DNA of 51,385 bases from Flavobacteriaceae bacterium (GCA_013003555.1 JABDIV010000051.1:1-51385); one strand, 5' to 3'; counted from the stretch's first letter, positions 1 through 9,589 are shown. Program-made: numbers and translations. Notes: a model not told the origin generated them from the letters alone.

Positions 1-310
1 ACTCATTATAAACAGGCTCATACCAAGCCGAAGCATCAATTTGAATTTCTAATCCATTTGAAGATAACACCTTCATTTTTTCGAAAAGCTCTTGCTGACG
101 CACTTCGTAAACAAAAACTTTGTTCCAAGGTGCAACAATATGAAAACCTTCTCCCATTGGCGGCTCATCAGTTACAACACCATCTCCAAAGGTTTTAAAA
201 AGCACTCCAGCTTCTCCAGATTCTATTGTAACAGCTGATTTAGAAAAGAGGATAATAAGGACAATAAGTCCGATAATGATTGGTAAACCAATCTTTGGTA
301 ATTTTTCCAT
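1..310 (-). CDS. Prohibitin/SPFH (band 7) family protein, C-terminus cut by window edge
   Basis: About 103 N-terminal residues are visible, beginning at an ATG at 310. A short N-terminus MEKLPK is followed by one hydrophobic membrane segment (residues about 7-24) and then a SPFH-like start: IESGEAGVLFKTFG, then a pro-rich GEGFHIVAPWNKVFVYEVR stretch, typical of prohibitin/HflC-type proteins. Such proteins sit in the inner membrane and form large ring assemblies that scaffold proteases or other membrane proteins. The gene follows the VWA-like membrane protein by only 16 nt, so the two are probably cotranscribed. The rest of the protein, including the coiled coil expected after the SPFH domain, lies outside the window, so subfamily cannot be decided. 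Confidence 0.8.
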   Translation of the reverse strand, partial: MEKLPKIGLPIIIGLIVLIILFSKSAVTIESGEAGVLFKTFGDGVVTDEPPMGEGFHIVAPWNKVFVYEVRQQELFEKMKVLSSNGLEIQIDASAWYEPVYNE

Positions 311-326
311 TTTATGATTTTTTTAA

Positions 327-2357
327 TTAAATAAGTCCGTTATATTTTCTTATAAACCACTCAGCGCCAAGACTTAAGGCAATTAGCAGCAGCAGCAGTT
401 TAAAGTCGATCAAAGGTACGACTTTTTTAGTACTTTTCTGAATGGTTGTAAAGCGTGAATCAGCAATTAGCGCATCGGTTAATTCGTTGACTTGTTCACT
501 GAAAAAGCTACGTCCCTCGCTTGAATTCGCAATTGCGGTTAACTTATTGGCATTAGCATTTAAGAATTGCTGCTCGACGTTGTAATCAAGGATAGTTAAT
601 GAACCCGATTGAGAGGCTTCACCGTTTGTGGTTCGTACCGTGAAGTTATAAGTACCTGGTTCAAGACCACTAAGATCAACCTGAAAATTATTTTGACGGA
701 TCACAAATGGGATTGTTTGTGTTGTTTCGGTTTCTGAATTCCTCAGAATGATCTCGAGACTAGCCTTGTTGTCAAACTCATAATTTTTATTAAAAAACTG
801 AGCCGAGATGATAATGTTGCTATTACCATTATAAAAAGTTTCATAGTCTACAGTTAGTCTGCGTTTCTGATTGTCTGAAGCTAAATATTGAACGAGTTTG
901 CCTATAAAATTATCGAACTGGGCAAAGGATTGATTATCCAGATAACATTGTGCCCGCCATTTCCAGATATTTTCTCCTACCAGTAAGGCTTCCCTTCGAT
1001 TTTCGTTTTCAAGGGTGAGAAGCAAAGGCTCGTTTATCAAGTTCCCGTTCAGGGTTTTATATAAAATAGGTTGGACGGGTACATTAAAAGTTAACTCCCC
1101 AAACTCGGTACGAAGCGGTGGATAGGAATTAAAATCGATATCGTCAATGATAAAGGTGTTATAATTTGGATTCAGGCTTGGCTGGAAGTCTTCCGTTTGC
1201 CTTGTGATCTCTTGTTCGTAATTCGATTGTATTCCATTTAAGAACGACCAGTTAGTTTGTGTTCCGGTAAGAATAAAAACATTTCTATTGCTACCTTTCA
1301 GAGCATCAAACACCCCTTTAAAACCCGGGTTGGGTTGGTATAATATTGCTAGTTGGTAATTGTTAAATGTTCTGAGGAAGTCGGCTGGTCGAACTATGTC
1401 AACTTGTCTTTGTTCATTGCTCATTATCGCCTTTTTAAGCGAACCCAGGTCAGGATGGGACATGGTGGAAATAATGGCGACATTTGTTTTCTGGTCAATG
1501 ACTTCAACTGCGAACGGTTTATTGTTATTCACGACATTCCGTTCATTATCTAAAGGGATTAAGCTCGCCCGGTAGGATCTGACCCCAACACTATTGGCAG
1601 CCAGAGTCAAATTGAGATTCTGAGATGTATTGGACTTCGAGAATGCGATATCTTTCGAGTAGACAACAGAATTTCCTGATGTTATGACAAAGCGAGTATT
1701 AACGGATGCATTACCGCTATATGACATAAACACCTCGACCGGAAACCGATTCTTTAAAAATGCATATTTGTTTACATTTAACTGGTCGATCCGCAAATCG
1801 GAGTATGTGGTTGTATCTCCCAGGATAACCGGAAAGATCGGATGTTGGTATTTATCAGCACCATATTCATAATCCCGGCCTAAGGTTTGGTTGCCATCAG
1901 AAATCAAGATCATTGGCGCCATGCTATTTTTATAAACTTGATTCAATCCTTTAAATACGGAATTGACATCACTTTGGCCCGAATTAAATGACAGTGAATC
2001 AGCCGGATAAACATCTTCTCCAAACGCATAGTATTTAATATCAAAACGTTCATTTAGTTCAGTAGAATTGCGTAAAACACCGACCAGATTTCTGGTGTTT
2101 TCATCTTGATTTAAATATTTGACCGACTCTGAATTATCAATTGCGACTACAAGGTTTGGTTTTTCGACAAAGAAGCTCGCTTTTTCAAATTTTGGATTGA
2201 TTAGAAGCAGCCCAATTGTAAAATAAGTAAGAGTTCTAAGTCCTGATAAGATTAGATTGACCTTTGATCGTTCTGAACGAAAGATATATTGATAAAACGC
2301 CAAGAAAAAAGAAATGGCTCCGGCAAGGACTATATAAAAAATACTTGTAGCTTCCAA
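327..2357 (-). CDS. Membrane-anchored VWA-like protein, function unknown
   Basis: 676 residues. Two hydrophobic segments lie at the N-terminus (about residues 5-25 and 36-55) and one near the C-terminus (LLLLLIALSLGAEW). Between them, a von Willebrand A-like start is seen: VVAIDNSESVK with a DxSxS metal-site pattern at D74-S78, followed by MILISDGNQTLG. The middle looks like a large extracytoplasmic region with beta-rich repeats. This architecture (N-terminal helices, VWA, C-terminal helix anchoring a periplasmic domain) is common in Bacteroidota membrane proteins of unknown role related in layout to BatA/BatB. It sits 80 nt downstream of fabG and 16 nt upstream of the SPFH gene. No enzyme motif is seen; a scaffolding or envelope-stress role would be a guess. 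Confidence 0.75.
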   Translation of the reverse strand: MEATSIFYIVLAGAISFFLAFYQYIFRSERSKVNLILSGLRTLTYFTIGLLLINPKFEKASFFVEKPNLVVAIDNSESVKYLNQDENTRNLVGVLRNSTELNERFDIKYYAFGEDVYPADSLSFNSGQSDVNSVFKGLNQVYKNSMAPMILISDGNQTLGRDYEYGADKYQHPIFPVILGDTTTYSDLRIDQLNVNKYAFLKNRFPVEVFMSYSGNASVNTRFVITSGNSVVYSKDIAFSKSNTSQNLNLTLAANSVGVRSYRASLIPLDNERNVVNNNKPFAVEVIDQKTNVAIISTMSHPDLGSLKKAIMSNEQRQVDIVRPADFLRTFNNYQLAILYQPNPGFKGVFDALKGSNRNVFILTGTQTNWSFLNGIQSNYEQEITRQTEDFQPSLNPNYNTFIIDDIDFNSYPPLRTEFGELTFNVPVQPILYKTLNGNLINEPLLLTLENENRREALLVGENIWKWRAQCYLDNQSFAQFDNFIGKLVQYLASDNQKRRLTVDYETFYNGNSNIIISAQFFNKNYEFDNKASLEIILRNSETETTQTIPFVIRQNNFQVDLSGLEPGTYNFTVRTTNGEASQSGSLTILDYNVEQQFLNANANKLTAIANSSEGRSFFSEQVNELTDALIADSRFTTIQKSTKKVVPLIDFKLLLLLIALSLGAEWFIRKYNGLI

Positions 2358-2437
2358 TTAAGGTTATTTCATTATGAGGCTTCAAACAAAATCAAATGCA
2401 TGGTGTCACCTTATATAAACTACACAAGGCATTTAAA

Positions 2438-3184
2438 TTATGTCAACATGCCTCCGTCAACATTTAAGGTCTGGCCGGTTATGTAAGCCGACATATCGCT
2501 GGCAAGGAAAACACATGCATTTGCGATATCTTCCGGCGTTCCTCCCCGTTTCAACGGAATGGCTGCGCGCCATCCTGCAACAGTATCTTCATCTAACTTT
2601 GCAGTCATTTCAGTTTCAATAAATCCAGGTGCAATGACATTACACCTGATATTTCTTGAACCTAATTCAAGCGCGACAGATTTGGAGAATCCGATTATAC
2701 CAGCCTTTGAGGCCGCGTAATTTGTTTGGCCGGCATTTCCCTTGAGTCCGACTACTGAGCTCATATTTATAATAGACCCTTTTCGCTGTTTTAGCATTGT
2801 TCGCTGTACAGCTTTAGTCATATTGAAAACCGACTTCAGGTTGACTTCGATGACCTTATCAAAATCTTCTTCACTGATGCGCATCAAAAGGTTATCCTTG
2901 GTAATGCCCGCATTATTTATCAAAATATCAATGCTGCCAAATGCATTTAAAACGTCATCTGCCAGCTGCTGCGCCTGCTCGAAACTTGCCGCGTCGCTCT
3001 GATACGCTTTTGCCTGCACACCCAATGCTTTTAGTTCAGTTTCTAATACTAGAGCCGCTTCAGACGACGAGCTGTATGTAAATGCCACGTTAGCACCTTG
3101 TTCAGCAAATACCTTAGCAATACCTCGACCAATACCACGGCTGGCACCCGTGATTATAGCTGTCTTTCCTTCTAATAATTTCAT
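2438..3184 (-). CDS. fabG: 3-oxoacyl-[acyl-carrier-protein] reductase FabG
   Basis: 248 residues, the usual FabG length. It reduces 3-oxoacyl-ACP to 3-hydroxyacyl-ACP with NADPH in fatty-acid elongation, and so also supplies the hydroxyacyl chains used by LpxA and LpxD. Visible motifs are the nucleotide-binding TGASRGIG at residues 13-20, NNAG near 90-93, and the catalytic set S143, Y156 and K160 in the YAASK block. The C-terminus carries the family signature ASDMSAYITGQTLNVDGGM. A TATCTTTG -7 box lies 27 nt upstream of the start, downstream of the terminator that closes the M16 gene, so fabG probably heads its own transcript with the VWA and SPFH genes. FabG is much more likely than another SDR because of length and signature. 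Confidence 0.93.
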   Translation of the reverse strand: MKLLEGKTAIITGASRGIGRGIAKVFAEQGANVAFTYSSSSEAALVLETELKALGVQAKAYQSDAASFEQAQQLADDVLNAFGSIDILINNAGITKDNLLMRISEEDFDKVIEVNLKSVFNMTKAVQRTMLKQRKGSIINMSSVVGLKGNAGQTNYAASKAGIIGFSKSVALELGSRNIRCNVIAPGFIETEMTAKLDEDTVAGWRAAIPLKRGGTPEDIANACVFLASDMSAYITGQTLNVDGGMLT

Positions 3185-3210
3185 CAGTTTGGTTGTCGTA
3201 GTTTGAAAAT

Positions 3211-3218
3211 CAAAGATA
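3211..3218 (-). promoter_or_regulatory. Predicted -7 box (TATCTTTG) of fabG
   Basis: On the minus strand the sequence is TATCTTTG, an exact fit to the Bacteroidota -7 consensus TAnnTTTG. It begins 27 nt upstream of the fabG start codon. No convincing -33 TTTG is found at 17-23 nt. The same eight bases occur at almost the same distance before mutS2 and before the 2OG-oxygenase operon. Confidence 0.45.
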
Positions 3219-3245
3219 GCAATTACAAGTTGTTAGAAATAAAAA

Positions 3246-3269
3246 AACCTCACAAGAATTTGTGAGGTT
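3246..3269 (-). terminator. Rho-independent terminator after the M16 peptidase gene
   Basis: A perfect 10-bp stem, AACCTCACAA with TTGTGAGGTT and a 4-nt loop, is flanked by A and T runs on both sides. It lies 16 nt past the end of the M16 gene. It separates M16 from fabG. Confidence 0.85.
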
Positions 3270-3284
3270 TTTAACAGCTTAGTC

Positions 3285-6245
3285 TTACATTTTTATTGCT
3301 TCAGGCTTTTCGTAATTAAAGAGATAGTCGATGTCCATTTCCTGAACTTCGCCCAATTTCTGAAGGGCTTCCATGTCGACATCATTTTTGTTCCCGATAA
3401 CCATTACGTTGTAATTTTCACCTTTTATATTATCATCGAAGAAAGCTTTAAGGTCTTCCATGGTCATGCTTTCAATAGCCTTATACATGGCTTCCCGATA
3501 ATCGTTATTAAATCCTAATCGCTTAAGGCTTTCGAAACTCCAGAAAATATTCGATTTCGTAATACGTTCGGCCGCAAGTTTCTTTAAGGTGGCCTCCTTC
3601 GCAGCCATGAATTGTTCTTCGGCCTGAGGTAGTTCACTCATCAGAGTCATCATAGCATCTACCGCTTCGGGCATTTTATTGGCCTGTGTACCTATATAGG
3701 CCATAACATAATTAGAGTCTTCTTTTTTGGACGGAATTGAATAGCTTGCCCAAGCCGAATACGCCAATGACTTCGATTCGCGAATTTCCTGGAAAACAAT
3801 CGATGATATCCCACTTCCAAAATAGGTATTAAAGAGTCGTGATGCGGCAAGGTTTTCAGGATCGAATGGTTTTCCTTTGGCAAGAAATAACATTTCTGAT
3901 TGGACCATGTCGTAATCGACGAAATAAACATTACCTCCTGTTTCCTTTTCAGCAAAGGCCATAGCTTCGGGATAGTCTTTCTGACGTTCACCCAGCTGCG
4001 GCAATTTGTTCAAAGCTGACAGGGCGGCGTCAATGTCTTTTCCATAATAAAAGATGCGCTGCTTGTAATTCTTCATATCCTTGATCAACTCAACAAGATC
4101 ATTCGGGTTTAATTCTTGTAATTCACTTAACTGAATGATATTTCTAAGACGAGAATTCTCACCATATTTTCCATAATTCATCAAACCGTTATAAAGGATA
4201 CTCCCTTTTTGGGTTTTGTTATCCTGACGTCCTTTCGCGATCTTATCGACATATTTGCCATAGGCTTCTTCATCGACAACAGCGTTAGACCAAAGATGCT
4301 CCAATAGCTCAAGACCTTTCGGAAAGTTTTCTTTGAGTCCGTTTAGTCCAATATAAGTGCGGTCGCCTCCGGTACTTACGTAATAGTTAACGCCAAGCTT
4401 GTAGAATTCTTTTTTAAGGTCCTCAGGGCTATATTTATCGGTGCCCAGATACTCCATATACCCTGCAGCTAAGCCTATTTTTTTATCGTTATCATTCCCC
4501 ATATCGAAAATGATATTCATATCGAAGAGGTCATTTCGATCATTATTGATATGAGAGACCTCGATACCACTTTCTGTTTTAAATGTTTTAATTGCCGAAG
4601 AATAATCGACATACTTGGGTTGAAGAGGCTGGGATTCTTTTTCATAAAAACGTTTCACCCATTCCGATTGATTCCCTCTATTCAGGTTAACAGGTGTAAT
4701 ACCCGGATTTGAAACCTTAACGATATTGGGATCTTCTCCTTTTCGCTTATAGGTGACAACATAATTATCGGTGTAGAAATCATTAACGAAGGCAACAAGT
4801 TCGTCTTTGGTGATTTGTTTTAGTTCGTCGAGAAATTTGACTTCATCTTCCCAATTTCTTTCATATATGAAAGCATTAACGTACGCATTGGCTAAAGCAG
4901 AATTGTTCTCATATTGTCGAGTCTGATTCAATTTTAAGTCATTTATCACGGCTTCAATCATCCAATCCTCAAATTCTCCGTTCTTTAGTCGATCTATCTG
5001 ATCCAGCAGCAAGCCTTTCACCTCGTCTAAACTCTGATCTGCCTTAGGTGTTCCTGTAAACATATGATAGCCATATTCTTTTAAAAAGGTTGGAGAACAG
5101 CTGGCGTTCTGAACGCGTTGTTTCTGATTCAGATTAAGATCGATAATCCCCGCGTTACCATTGGCTAAAATCATATCGGCCAAGGTGAGATATTTAAAAT
5201 CCTCCGACCCAATGGCATCGGTTCGGAAAGCAAGAGAGATCGATTCGGCTGTTGGCCCGAATACCTCTTTAATCACAGGCCCATTTAGAGGTTCTTCTTT
5301 AGGAAGGATTGGGTGTTCGACAGGTTCACCCTGGAGTTTACCAAAGGAATCAGCTACCTTAGCGATGGTTTGATCAAATTCAAAATCACCAACCATGATC
5401 ATGGCCATATTGCTTGGTACATAATATTTATCAAAATAATTATTGATATCGTCGAGTGATGGATTCTTTAAATGTTGGGCCGTTCCAATTGTGGTTTGCT
5501 GACCATAAGGATGATTTGGAAACAGGCCTTCGAGCATAGCAGCATAACGTTTTCGAAAATCGCTGTCCTGTCCTCTGTTAAATTCTTCAAATACGGCCTC
5601 TAATTCGGTATGGAATAAACGCAACACAAGGTTTCCGAAACGCTCACTTTCAATGTCTAACCATTTTTCGAGTTCATTCGACGGGATTTTATTTGTATAG
5701 ACAGTTTGTTCGAACCATGTATAAGCATTCGTGCCTGTGGCTCCCAGGGATGTGACCATCTTATCATATTCATTCGCTACTGAATAATTCGATGCTTCTA
5801 AGGATGCCTCATCGATTTGTTTGTAAAGTGCCGCCTTCTTTTCCGGGTCGGTTTCTGCGCGGTGTTGTTCATAAAGATCAGCGATCTTATCGAGGTGCTC
5901 TTTTTCTTTTTCCCAATTAAGGGTCCCTATCTTGTCGGTACCTTTAAATACCATGTGCTCCAAATAATGGGCAAGACCTGTCGATTCCTTTGGATCGTAA
6001 TTAGATCCTGCACGCACAGCTATATAGGTTTGAATTTTTGGTTCATCGGCATTCTGACTTAGATAAACCTTTAGTCCATTTTCCAGGGTATAAAGGCGCA
6101 ATCCTGTTGGGTCGTCGGTGACCGATTCATATGAAAAACCGTTACTATCGGTTTGTGAAACAGTTTTGTAGTCTTTATCATTTGTTTTACATGCCACAAA
6201 AGCTGTAATTATCAATACATAAAGACTGAATTTAGAAATATTCAT
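3285..6245 (-). CDS. M16 family zinc metallopeptidase, lipoprotein (insulinase/pitrilysin type)
   Basis: 986 residues. The N-terminus is a lipoprotein signal with lipobox ending AFVAC (Cys19), so the mature protein is expected to be lipid-anchored in the envelope. The inverted zinc motif HxxEH is present as HYLEH (H93, E96, H97), with the downstream glutamate in the ELEAVFEEF region. The length fits two M16 halves: an active N-terminal half and a second half, from about residue 540, that lacks HxxEH. Such enzymes degrade peptides in a closed chamber. The gene is flanked by terminators on both sides (before it, from sucD; after it, ahead of fabG), so it is probably a single-gene transcript with its promoter squeezed into about 30 nt next to the sucD terminator. 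Confidence 0.92.
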   Translation of the reverse strand: MNISKFSLYVLIITAFVACKTNDKDYKTVSQTDSNGFSYESVTDDPTGLRLYTLENGLKVYLSQNADEPKIQTYIAVRAGSNYDPKESTGLAHYLEHMVFKGTDKIGTLNWEKEKEHLDKIADLYEQHRAETDPEKKAALYKQIDEASLEASNYSVANEYDKMVTSLGATGTNAYTWFEQTVYTNKIPSNELEKWLDIESERFGNLVLRLFHTELEAVFEEFNRGQDSDFRKRYAAMLEGLFPNHPYGQQTTIGTAQHLKNPSLDDINNYFDKYYVPSNMAMIMVGDFEFDQTIAKVADSFGKLQGEPVEHPILPKEEPLNGPVIKEVFGPTAESISLAFRTDAIGSEDFKYLTLADMILANGNAGIIDLNLNQKQRVQNASCSPTFLKEYGYHMFTGTPKADQSLDEVKGLLLDQIDRLKNGEFEDWMIEAVINDLKLNQTRQYENNSALANAYVNAFIYERNWEDEVKFLDELKQITKDELVAFVNDFYTDNYVVTYKRKGEDPNIVKVSNPGITPVNLNRGNQSEWVKRFYEKESQPLQPKYVDYSSAIKTFKTESGIEVSHINNDRNDLFDMNIIFDMGNDNDKKIGLAAGYMEYLGTDKYSPEDLKKEFYKLGVNYYVSTGGDRTYIGLNGLKENFPKGLELLEHLWSNAVVDEEAYGKYVDKIAKGRQDNKTQKGSILYNGLMNYGKYGENSRLRNIIQLSELQELNPNDLVELIKDMKNYKQRIFYYGKDIDAALSALNKLPQLGERQKDYPEAMAFAEKETGGNVYFVDYDMVQSEMLFLAKGKPFDPENLAASRLFNTYFGSGISSIVFQEIRESKSLAYSAWASYSIPSKKEDSNYVMAYIGTQANKMPEAVDAMMTLMSELPQAEEQFMAAKEATLKKLAAERITKSNIFWSFESLKRLGFNNDYREAMYKAIESMTMEDLKAFFDDNIKGENYNVMVIGNKNDVDMEALQKLGEVQEMDIDYLFNYEKPEAIKM

Positions 6246-6272
6246 AGGATAATGATGAAAGTGTTGATTAAT

Positions 6273-6310
6273 AAAAAAAGTCCGTTGTCTAAGGTATTGA
6301 CAATGGACTT
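6273..6310 (-). terminator. Rho-independent terminator after sucD
   Basis: On the minus strand AAGTCCATTGTC pairs with GACAACGGACTT (12 bp with one G-U pair, 9-nt loop) and is followed directly by a run of seven T. It lies 34 nt past the sucD stop codon and closes the lpx-efp-sucD block. Confidence 0.85.
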
Positions 6311-6343
6311 ATCACGTTAATATTTTGTGTATTTTTTAACAGA

Positions 6344-7216
6344 TCAGGCAAGAACCTGAGCTACTTTTTTTCCGATTTCGGCGGGTGAATCTACCACGTG
6401 GATTCCACAGTCTCTCATAATGCGTTTTTTGGCTTGAGCCGTATCATCGCTTCCACCTACAATAGCCCCAGCATGTCCCATGGTTCGTCCGGCAGGTGCC
6501 GTTTCACCAGCGATGAATCCAACGATGGGTTTATCACTTCCGCTATTTTTATACCAAAAGGCAGCATCTGCCTCCAGTTGACCACCAATTTCACCAATCA
6601 TGACAACACAGTCCGTTTCAGGATCATTGATTAAAAGTTCAACGGCATCTTTGGTAGTTGTTCCGATTATAGGATCGCCACCAATTCCGATGGCGGTCGT
6701 AATTCCTAAGCCTTGCTTTACCACCTGATCGGCAGCTTCGTATGTTAATGTTCCTGATTTTGAAACGACACCTACTCTACCCTTTTTGAAAACAAATCCA
6801 GGCATAATTCCAACTTTGGCTTCTTCCGGAGTTATAACTCCGGGACAATTTGGACCAATCAATCGGCAATCATAATCCTTGATATAGTCGGCAGTTTTAA
6901 TCATATCGGCCACCGGAATTCCTTCTGTAATGGTAATGATGACTTTGATGCCGGCATTAGCAGCTTCCATGATGGCGTCTGCTGCAAAGGCTGGTGGGAC
7001 GAAAATGATTGACGTATCGGCTCCGACCTTTTCGACAGCTTCTTTAACTGTATTAAATACAGGTTTCTCCAAATGGACCTGACCACCTTTTCCAGGCGTC
7101 ACACCGCCAACGACGTTGGTTCCATATTCAATCATTTGACCAGTATGAAAAGTACCTTCACTGCCTGTAAAACCTTGTACGATAATCCTGGAATTCTTAT
7201 TGACTAAAACGCTCAT
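6344..7216 (-). CDS. sucD: Succinyl-CoA synthetase (ADP-forming) alpha subunit
   Basis: 290 residues, standard length. The alpha subunit binds CoA and carries the phosphorylated histidine in the TCA-cycle conversion of succinyl-CoA to succinate with ATP formation. The N-terminal CoA-binding Rossmann region shows VQGFTGSEGTFH; the active-site histidine is H248 in MGHAGAIVGG; NCPGVITP and GxVSKSGTLTYE blocks are also as in the family. The beta subunit gene (sucC) is not adjacent, so subunits are encoded apart, as is frequent in Flavobacteriaceae. It is the last gene of the lpx-efp block but has its own -7 box and lies 73 nt after the second lpxD, so it may also be transcribed separately. Confidence 0.95.
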   Translation of the reverse strand: MSVLVNKNSRIIVQGFTGSEGTFHTGQMIEYGTNVVGGVTPGKGGQVHLEKPVFNTVKEAVEKVGADTSIIFVPPAFAADAIMEAANAGIKVIITITEGIPVADMIKTADYIKDYDCRLIGPNCPGVITPEEAKVGIMPGFVFKKGRVGVVSKSGTLTYEAADQVVKQGLGITTAIGIGGDPIIGTTTKDAVELLINDPETDCVVMIGEIGGQLEADAAFWYKNSGSDKPIVGFIAGETAPAGRTMGHAGAIVGGSDDTAQAKKRIMRDCGIHVVDSPAEIGKKVAQVLA

Positions 7217-7246
7217 GAAATGCTAATTGAATTATTTTGAATGGCA

Positions 7247-7254
7247 CAAAAATA
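7247..7254 (-). promoter_or_regulatory. Predicted -7 box (TATTTTTG) of sucD
   Basis: The minus-strand sequence TATTTTTG fits TAnnTTTG and begins 31 nt upstream of the sucD start. It suggests an internal promoter within the lpx-efp-sucD block. No good -33 element is visible. Confidence 0.35.
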
Positions 7255-7289
7255 AATCATTGTACCGTAAATCAGAAGGAGAAAACTAA

Positions 7290-8225
7290 CTATTTTCCTT
7301 TGAGTTTTTCTAAGAGTTCAGGTATTTTCCGAATGGAAGCGATTTCTTTGTATTTCGATCGAAAATCGTCGGCTGGGATACCGAAATAATGTTTCCCGCC
7401 TTCCAGTGATTTACTGACGCCCGATTTAGCTGATAAGATTGCCTTTGCTCCTATCGTTACGCCACTGGTGATACCAACCTGACCCCATATCGTAACCTCA
7501 TCCTCGATGATCGTGCAACCCGCAATGCCAACCTGGGATGCGATGAGGCATTTCTTACCGATAACCGTATCATGTCCGATTTGCACCTGATTATCAATCT
7601 TAGCACCTTCTTTTATAGTTGTATCGCCTGAAACACCACGATCGATCGTACAACCAGAGCCTAAATCGACATGGTCTTCAATGACTACCCGACCCCCTGA
7701 AAGTAAGCGATCATATCCTTCAGACCTTTTTTTATAATAGAATGCATTGGAGCCGATAACCGTACCGGCATGAACAGTAACATGATTTCCCAAAATACAA
7801 TCATCATAAATGCTAACATTCGAATGAATGGTACAATTATCTCCGATTTTCACATTGTTCCCTATAAAACAATTGGGTTGAATAATCGTATTCTTACCAA
7901 TCGTTGCAGTTTTAGATATGCTTACATCTGAAGACCGGAAGGGTTTAAAATGCAGGGTGAGCTTATTAAAATCACGGAACGGATCATCAGAGATCAGTAA
8001 AGCCTTTCCTTTGGGGCATTCAACTTCTTTATTGATAAGGACAATGGTCGCTTTAGACTGTAAGGCCTTATCATAATATTTTGGATGATCAACAAAAACG
8101 ATATCTCCTGGCTCCACAACATGGATCTCATTCATCCCAAAAACTTCAAAATCCTCAGGTCCGATGAAATCACAATTTAAGAGATCGGAAATTTCCTTGA
8201 GCGAATATGTTCTAGGGAATTTCAT
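7290..8225 (-). CDS. Second LpxD-like UDP-3-O-acylglucosamine N-acyltransferase
   Basis: 311 residues. The N-terminal domain (about 1-100) is LpxD-like, followed by a left-handed beta-helix of hexapeptide repeats (I-G-x-N-x-x pattern) from about 105 to 290 and a short helical tail. The candidate catalytic histidine is in NQVQIGHDTVIG, aligning with the same position of the other LpxD in this window (QIAHNVEIG). LpxD enzymes add a 3-hydroxyacyl chain to the glucosamine amine in lipid A synthesis. The start codon overlaps the efp stop by one base (TAATG), so translation is probably coupled. Having two LpxD paralogues in one operon is common in this lineage; the second may use another acyl-ACP or a different sugar nucleotide. 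That assignment is inference. Confidence 0.8.
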   Translation of the reverse strand: MKFPRTYSLKEISDLLNCDFIGPEDFEVFGMNEIHVVEPGDIVFVDHPKYYDKALQSKATIVLINKEVECPKGKALLISDDPFRDFNKLTLHFKPFRSSDVSISKTATIGKNTIIQPNCFIGNNVKIGDNCTIHSNVSIYDDCILGNHVTVHAGTVIGSNAFYYKKRSEGYDRLLSGGRVVIEDHVDLGSGCTIDRGVSGDTTIKEGAKIDNQVQIGHDTVIGKKCLIASQVGIAGCTIIEDEVTIWGQVGITSGVTIGAKAILSAKSGVSKSLEGGKHYFGIPADDFRSKYKEIASIRKIPELLEKLKGK

Positions 8226-8791
8226 TATTCTTTTATACGCTCTTTGTAGGTTCCCTTATCAGTCTCTATTCTGATTTTATCGCCTTCATTAATGAATAAA
8301 GGTACATTGACGGAGGCCCCGGTTTCAACGGTAGCCGCTTTAGTGGCATTTGTCGCCGTATTTCCTTTAACACCAGGTTCGGTATGTGTTACTTCAAGAA
8401 TAACGCTTGCTGGCATCTCAACAGATAGAGGCATATTATCTTCTGAATTGATTATTACGGTAACAATTTCACCTTCCTTAATAAGTTCAGGAGTATCGAG
8501 GGTTGTTTTTTGAAGTTCGATCTGTGAATAATCTTCGGTATTCATAAAATGATAGGTGTCGCCATCGTTATACAAAAATTGAAATTTATGTGTTTCTACG
8601 CGTACATCTTCAATTTTATGCCCTGATGAAAATGTATTATCGATCACTTTTCCTGTGGTAACGCTTTTCAGTTTGGTCCTGACAAATGCCGGGCCTTTTC
8701 CCGGTTTGACGTGAAGAAATTCAATTATTTTATAAATATCATTGTTATAACGAATACAAAGTCCGTTTCGAATATCTGAAGTACTTGCCAT
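8225..8791 (-). CDS. efp: Translation elongation factor P
   Basis: 188 residues, the normal three-domain EF-P length. EF-P binds between the P and E sites and rescues ribosomes stalled on polyproline. The domain I loop reads KPGKGPAFVRTKLK with lysine K32 at the tip, the residue that is beta-lysylated in bacteria using EpmA/EpmB; those enzymes are not in the window. The C-terminal signature (GASVNVPLFINEGDKIRIET) is intact. It lies 10 nt after lpxA and overlaps the second lpxD by one base, so it is embedded within the lipid A operon. That placement links its expression to envelope synthesis. Confidence 0.95.
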   Translation of the reverse strand: MASTSDIRNGLCIRYNNDIYKIIEFLHVKPGKGPAFVRTKLKSVTTGKVIDNTFSSGHKIEDVRVETHKFQFLYNDGDTYHFMNTEDYSQIELQKTTLDTPELIKEGEIVTVIINSEDNMPLSVEMPASVILEVTHTEPGVKGNTATNATKAATVETGASVNVPLFINEGDKIRIETDKGTYKERIKE

Positions 8792-8801
8792 TTAATTGTT
8801 T

Positions 8802-9587
8802 TTAATTTGATTTAAAATATCCCTTCATAATTCCACGATGCGAATTCTTGATGAATTGCAGAATCTCATCACGTTCGGGAGTGGCTTCCATTTCGGCTTC
8901 AATAATTTCTGAGGCTTGGGTATTATTATAATTTCTTTGATATAATAAACGATAAATGTTTTGAATCTCACGGATCTTTTCAGTGCTAAACCCTCTTCGT
9001 CTAAGTCCGACAGAATTAATTCCGACATAGGACAATGGTTCACGCGCAGCCTTAACATAGGGTGGTACATCTTTACGGACCAAGGAACCGCCGGTTACAA
9101 AGGCATGTTTTCCAACCGAACAAAACTGATGTACAGCCGTCATGCCTGCAAGCACGACGTAATCGCCAACGGTAATATGCCCGGCAAGAGTACTATTATT
9201 TGAGAAAATGCAATTATTTCCAACGATACAATCATGAGCGATATGGCAGTAGGCCATAATCAGACAATTATTCCCGATAACGGTTTTCATGCGGTCGGCT
9301 GTACCCCTGTTAATGGTAACACACTCTCTTATGGTAACGTTATCACCTATTTCTACAGTGGTGTCCTCGTCATTGAATTTTAAATCCTGCGGAATAGCGG
9401 AGATAACAGCACCAGGAAAAATATTGCAATTCTTACCGATTCTTGCCCCCTCCATAATGGTTACATTTGAGCCAATCCAGGTTCCTTCCCCAATCACAAC
9501 ATTATTATGAATTGTTGTGAACGGTTCAATCACAACATTTTTAGCGATTTTAGCTCCGGGGTGAACATATGCAAGAGGTTGATTCAT
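8802..9587 (-). CDS. lpxA: UDP-N-acetylglucosamine O-acyltransferase LpxA
   Basis: 261 residues, normal length. It performs the first step of lipid A synthesis, transferring a 3-hydroxyacyl chain from ACP to the 3-OH of UDP-GlcNAc. A left-handed beta-helix of hexapeptide repeats fills residues about 8-180; the catalytic histidine corresponds to H118 in MAYCHIAHDC (E. coli H125). The C-terminal helical domain starts near 195 with GLRRRGF. It starts 2 nt after the end of lpxC-fabZ, in the order lpxC-fabZ, lpxA, typical of Bacteroidota, and lies 10 nt before efp. Confidence 0.96.
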   Translation of the reverse strand: MNQPLAYVHPGAKIAKNVVIEPFTTIHNNVVIGEGTWIGSNVTIMEGARIGKNCNIFPGAVISAIPQDLKFNDEDTTVEIGDNVTIRECVTINRGTADRMKTVIGNNCLIMAYCHIAHDCIVGNNCIFSNNSTLAGHITVGDYVVLAGMTAVHQFCSVGKHAFVTGGSLVRKDVPPYVKAAREPLSYVGINSVGLRRRGFSTEKIREIQNIYRLLYQRNYNNTQASEIIEAEMEATPERDEILQFIKNSHRGIMKGYFKSN

Positions 9588-9589
9588 AG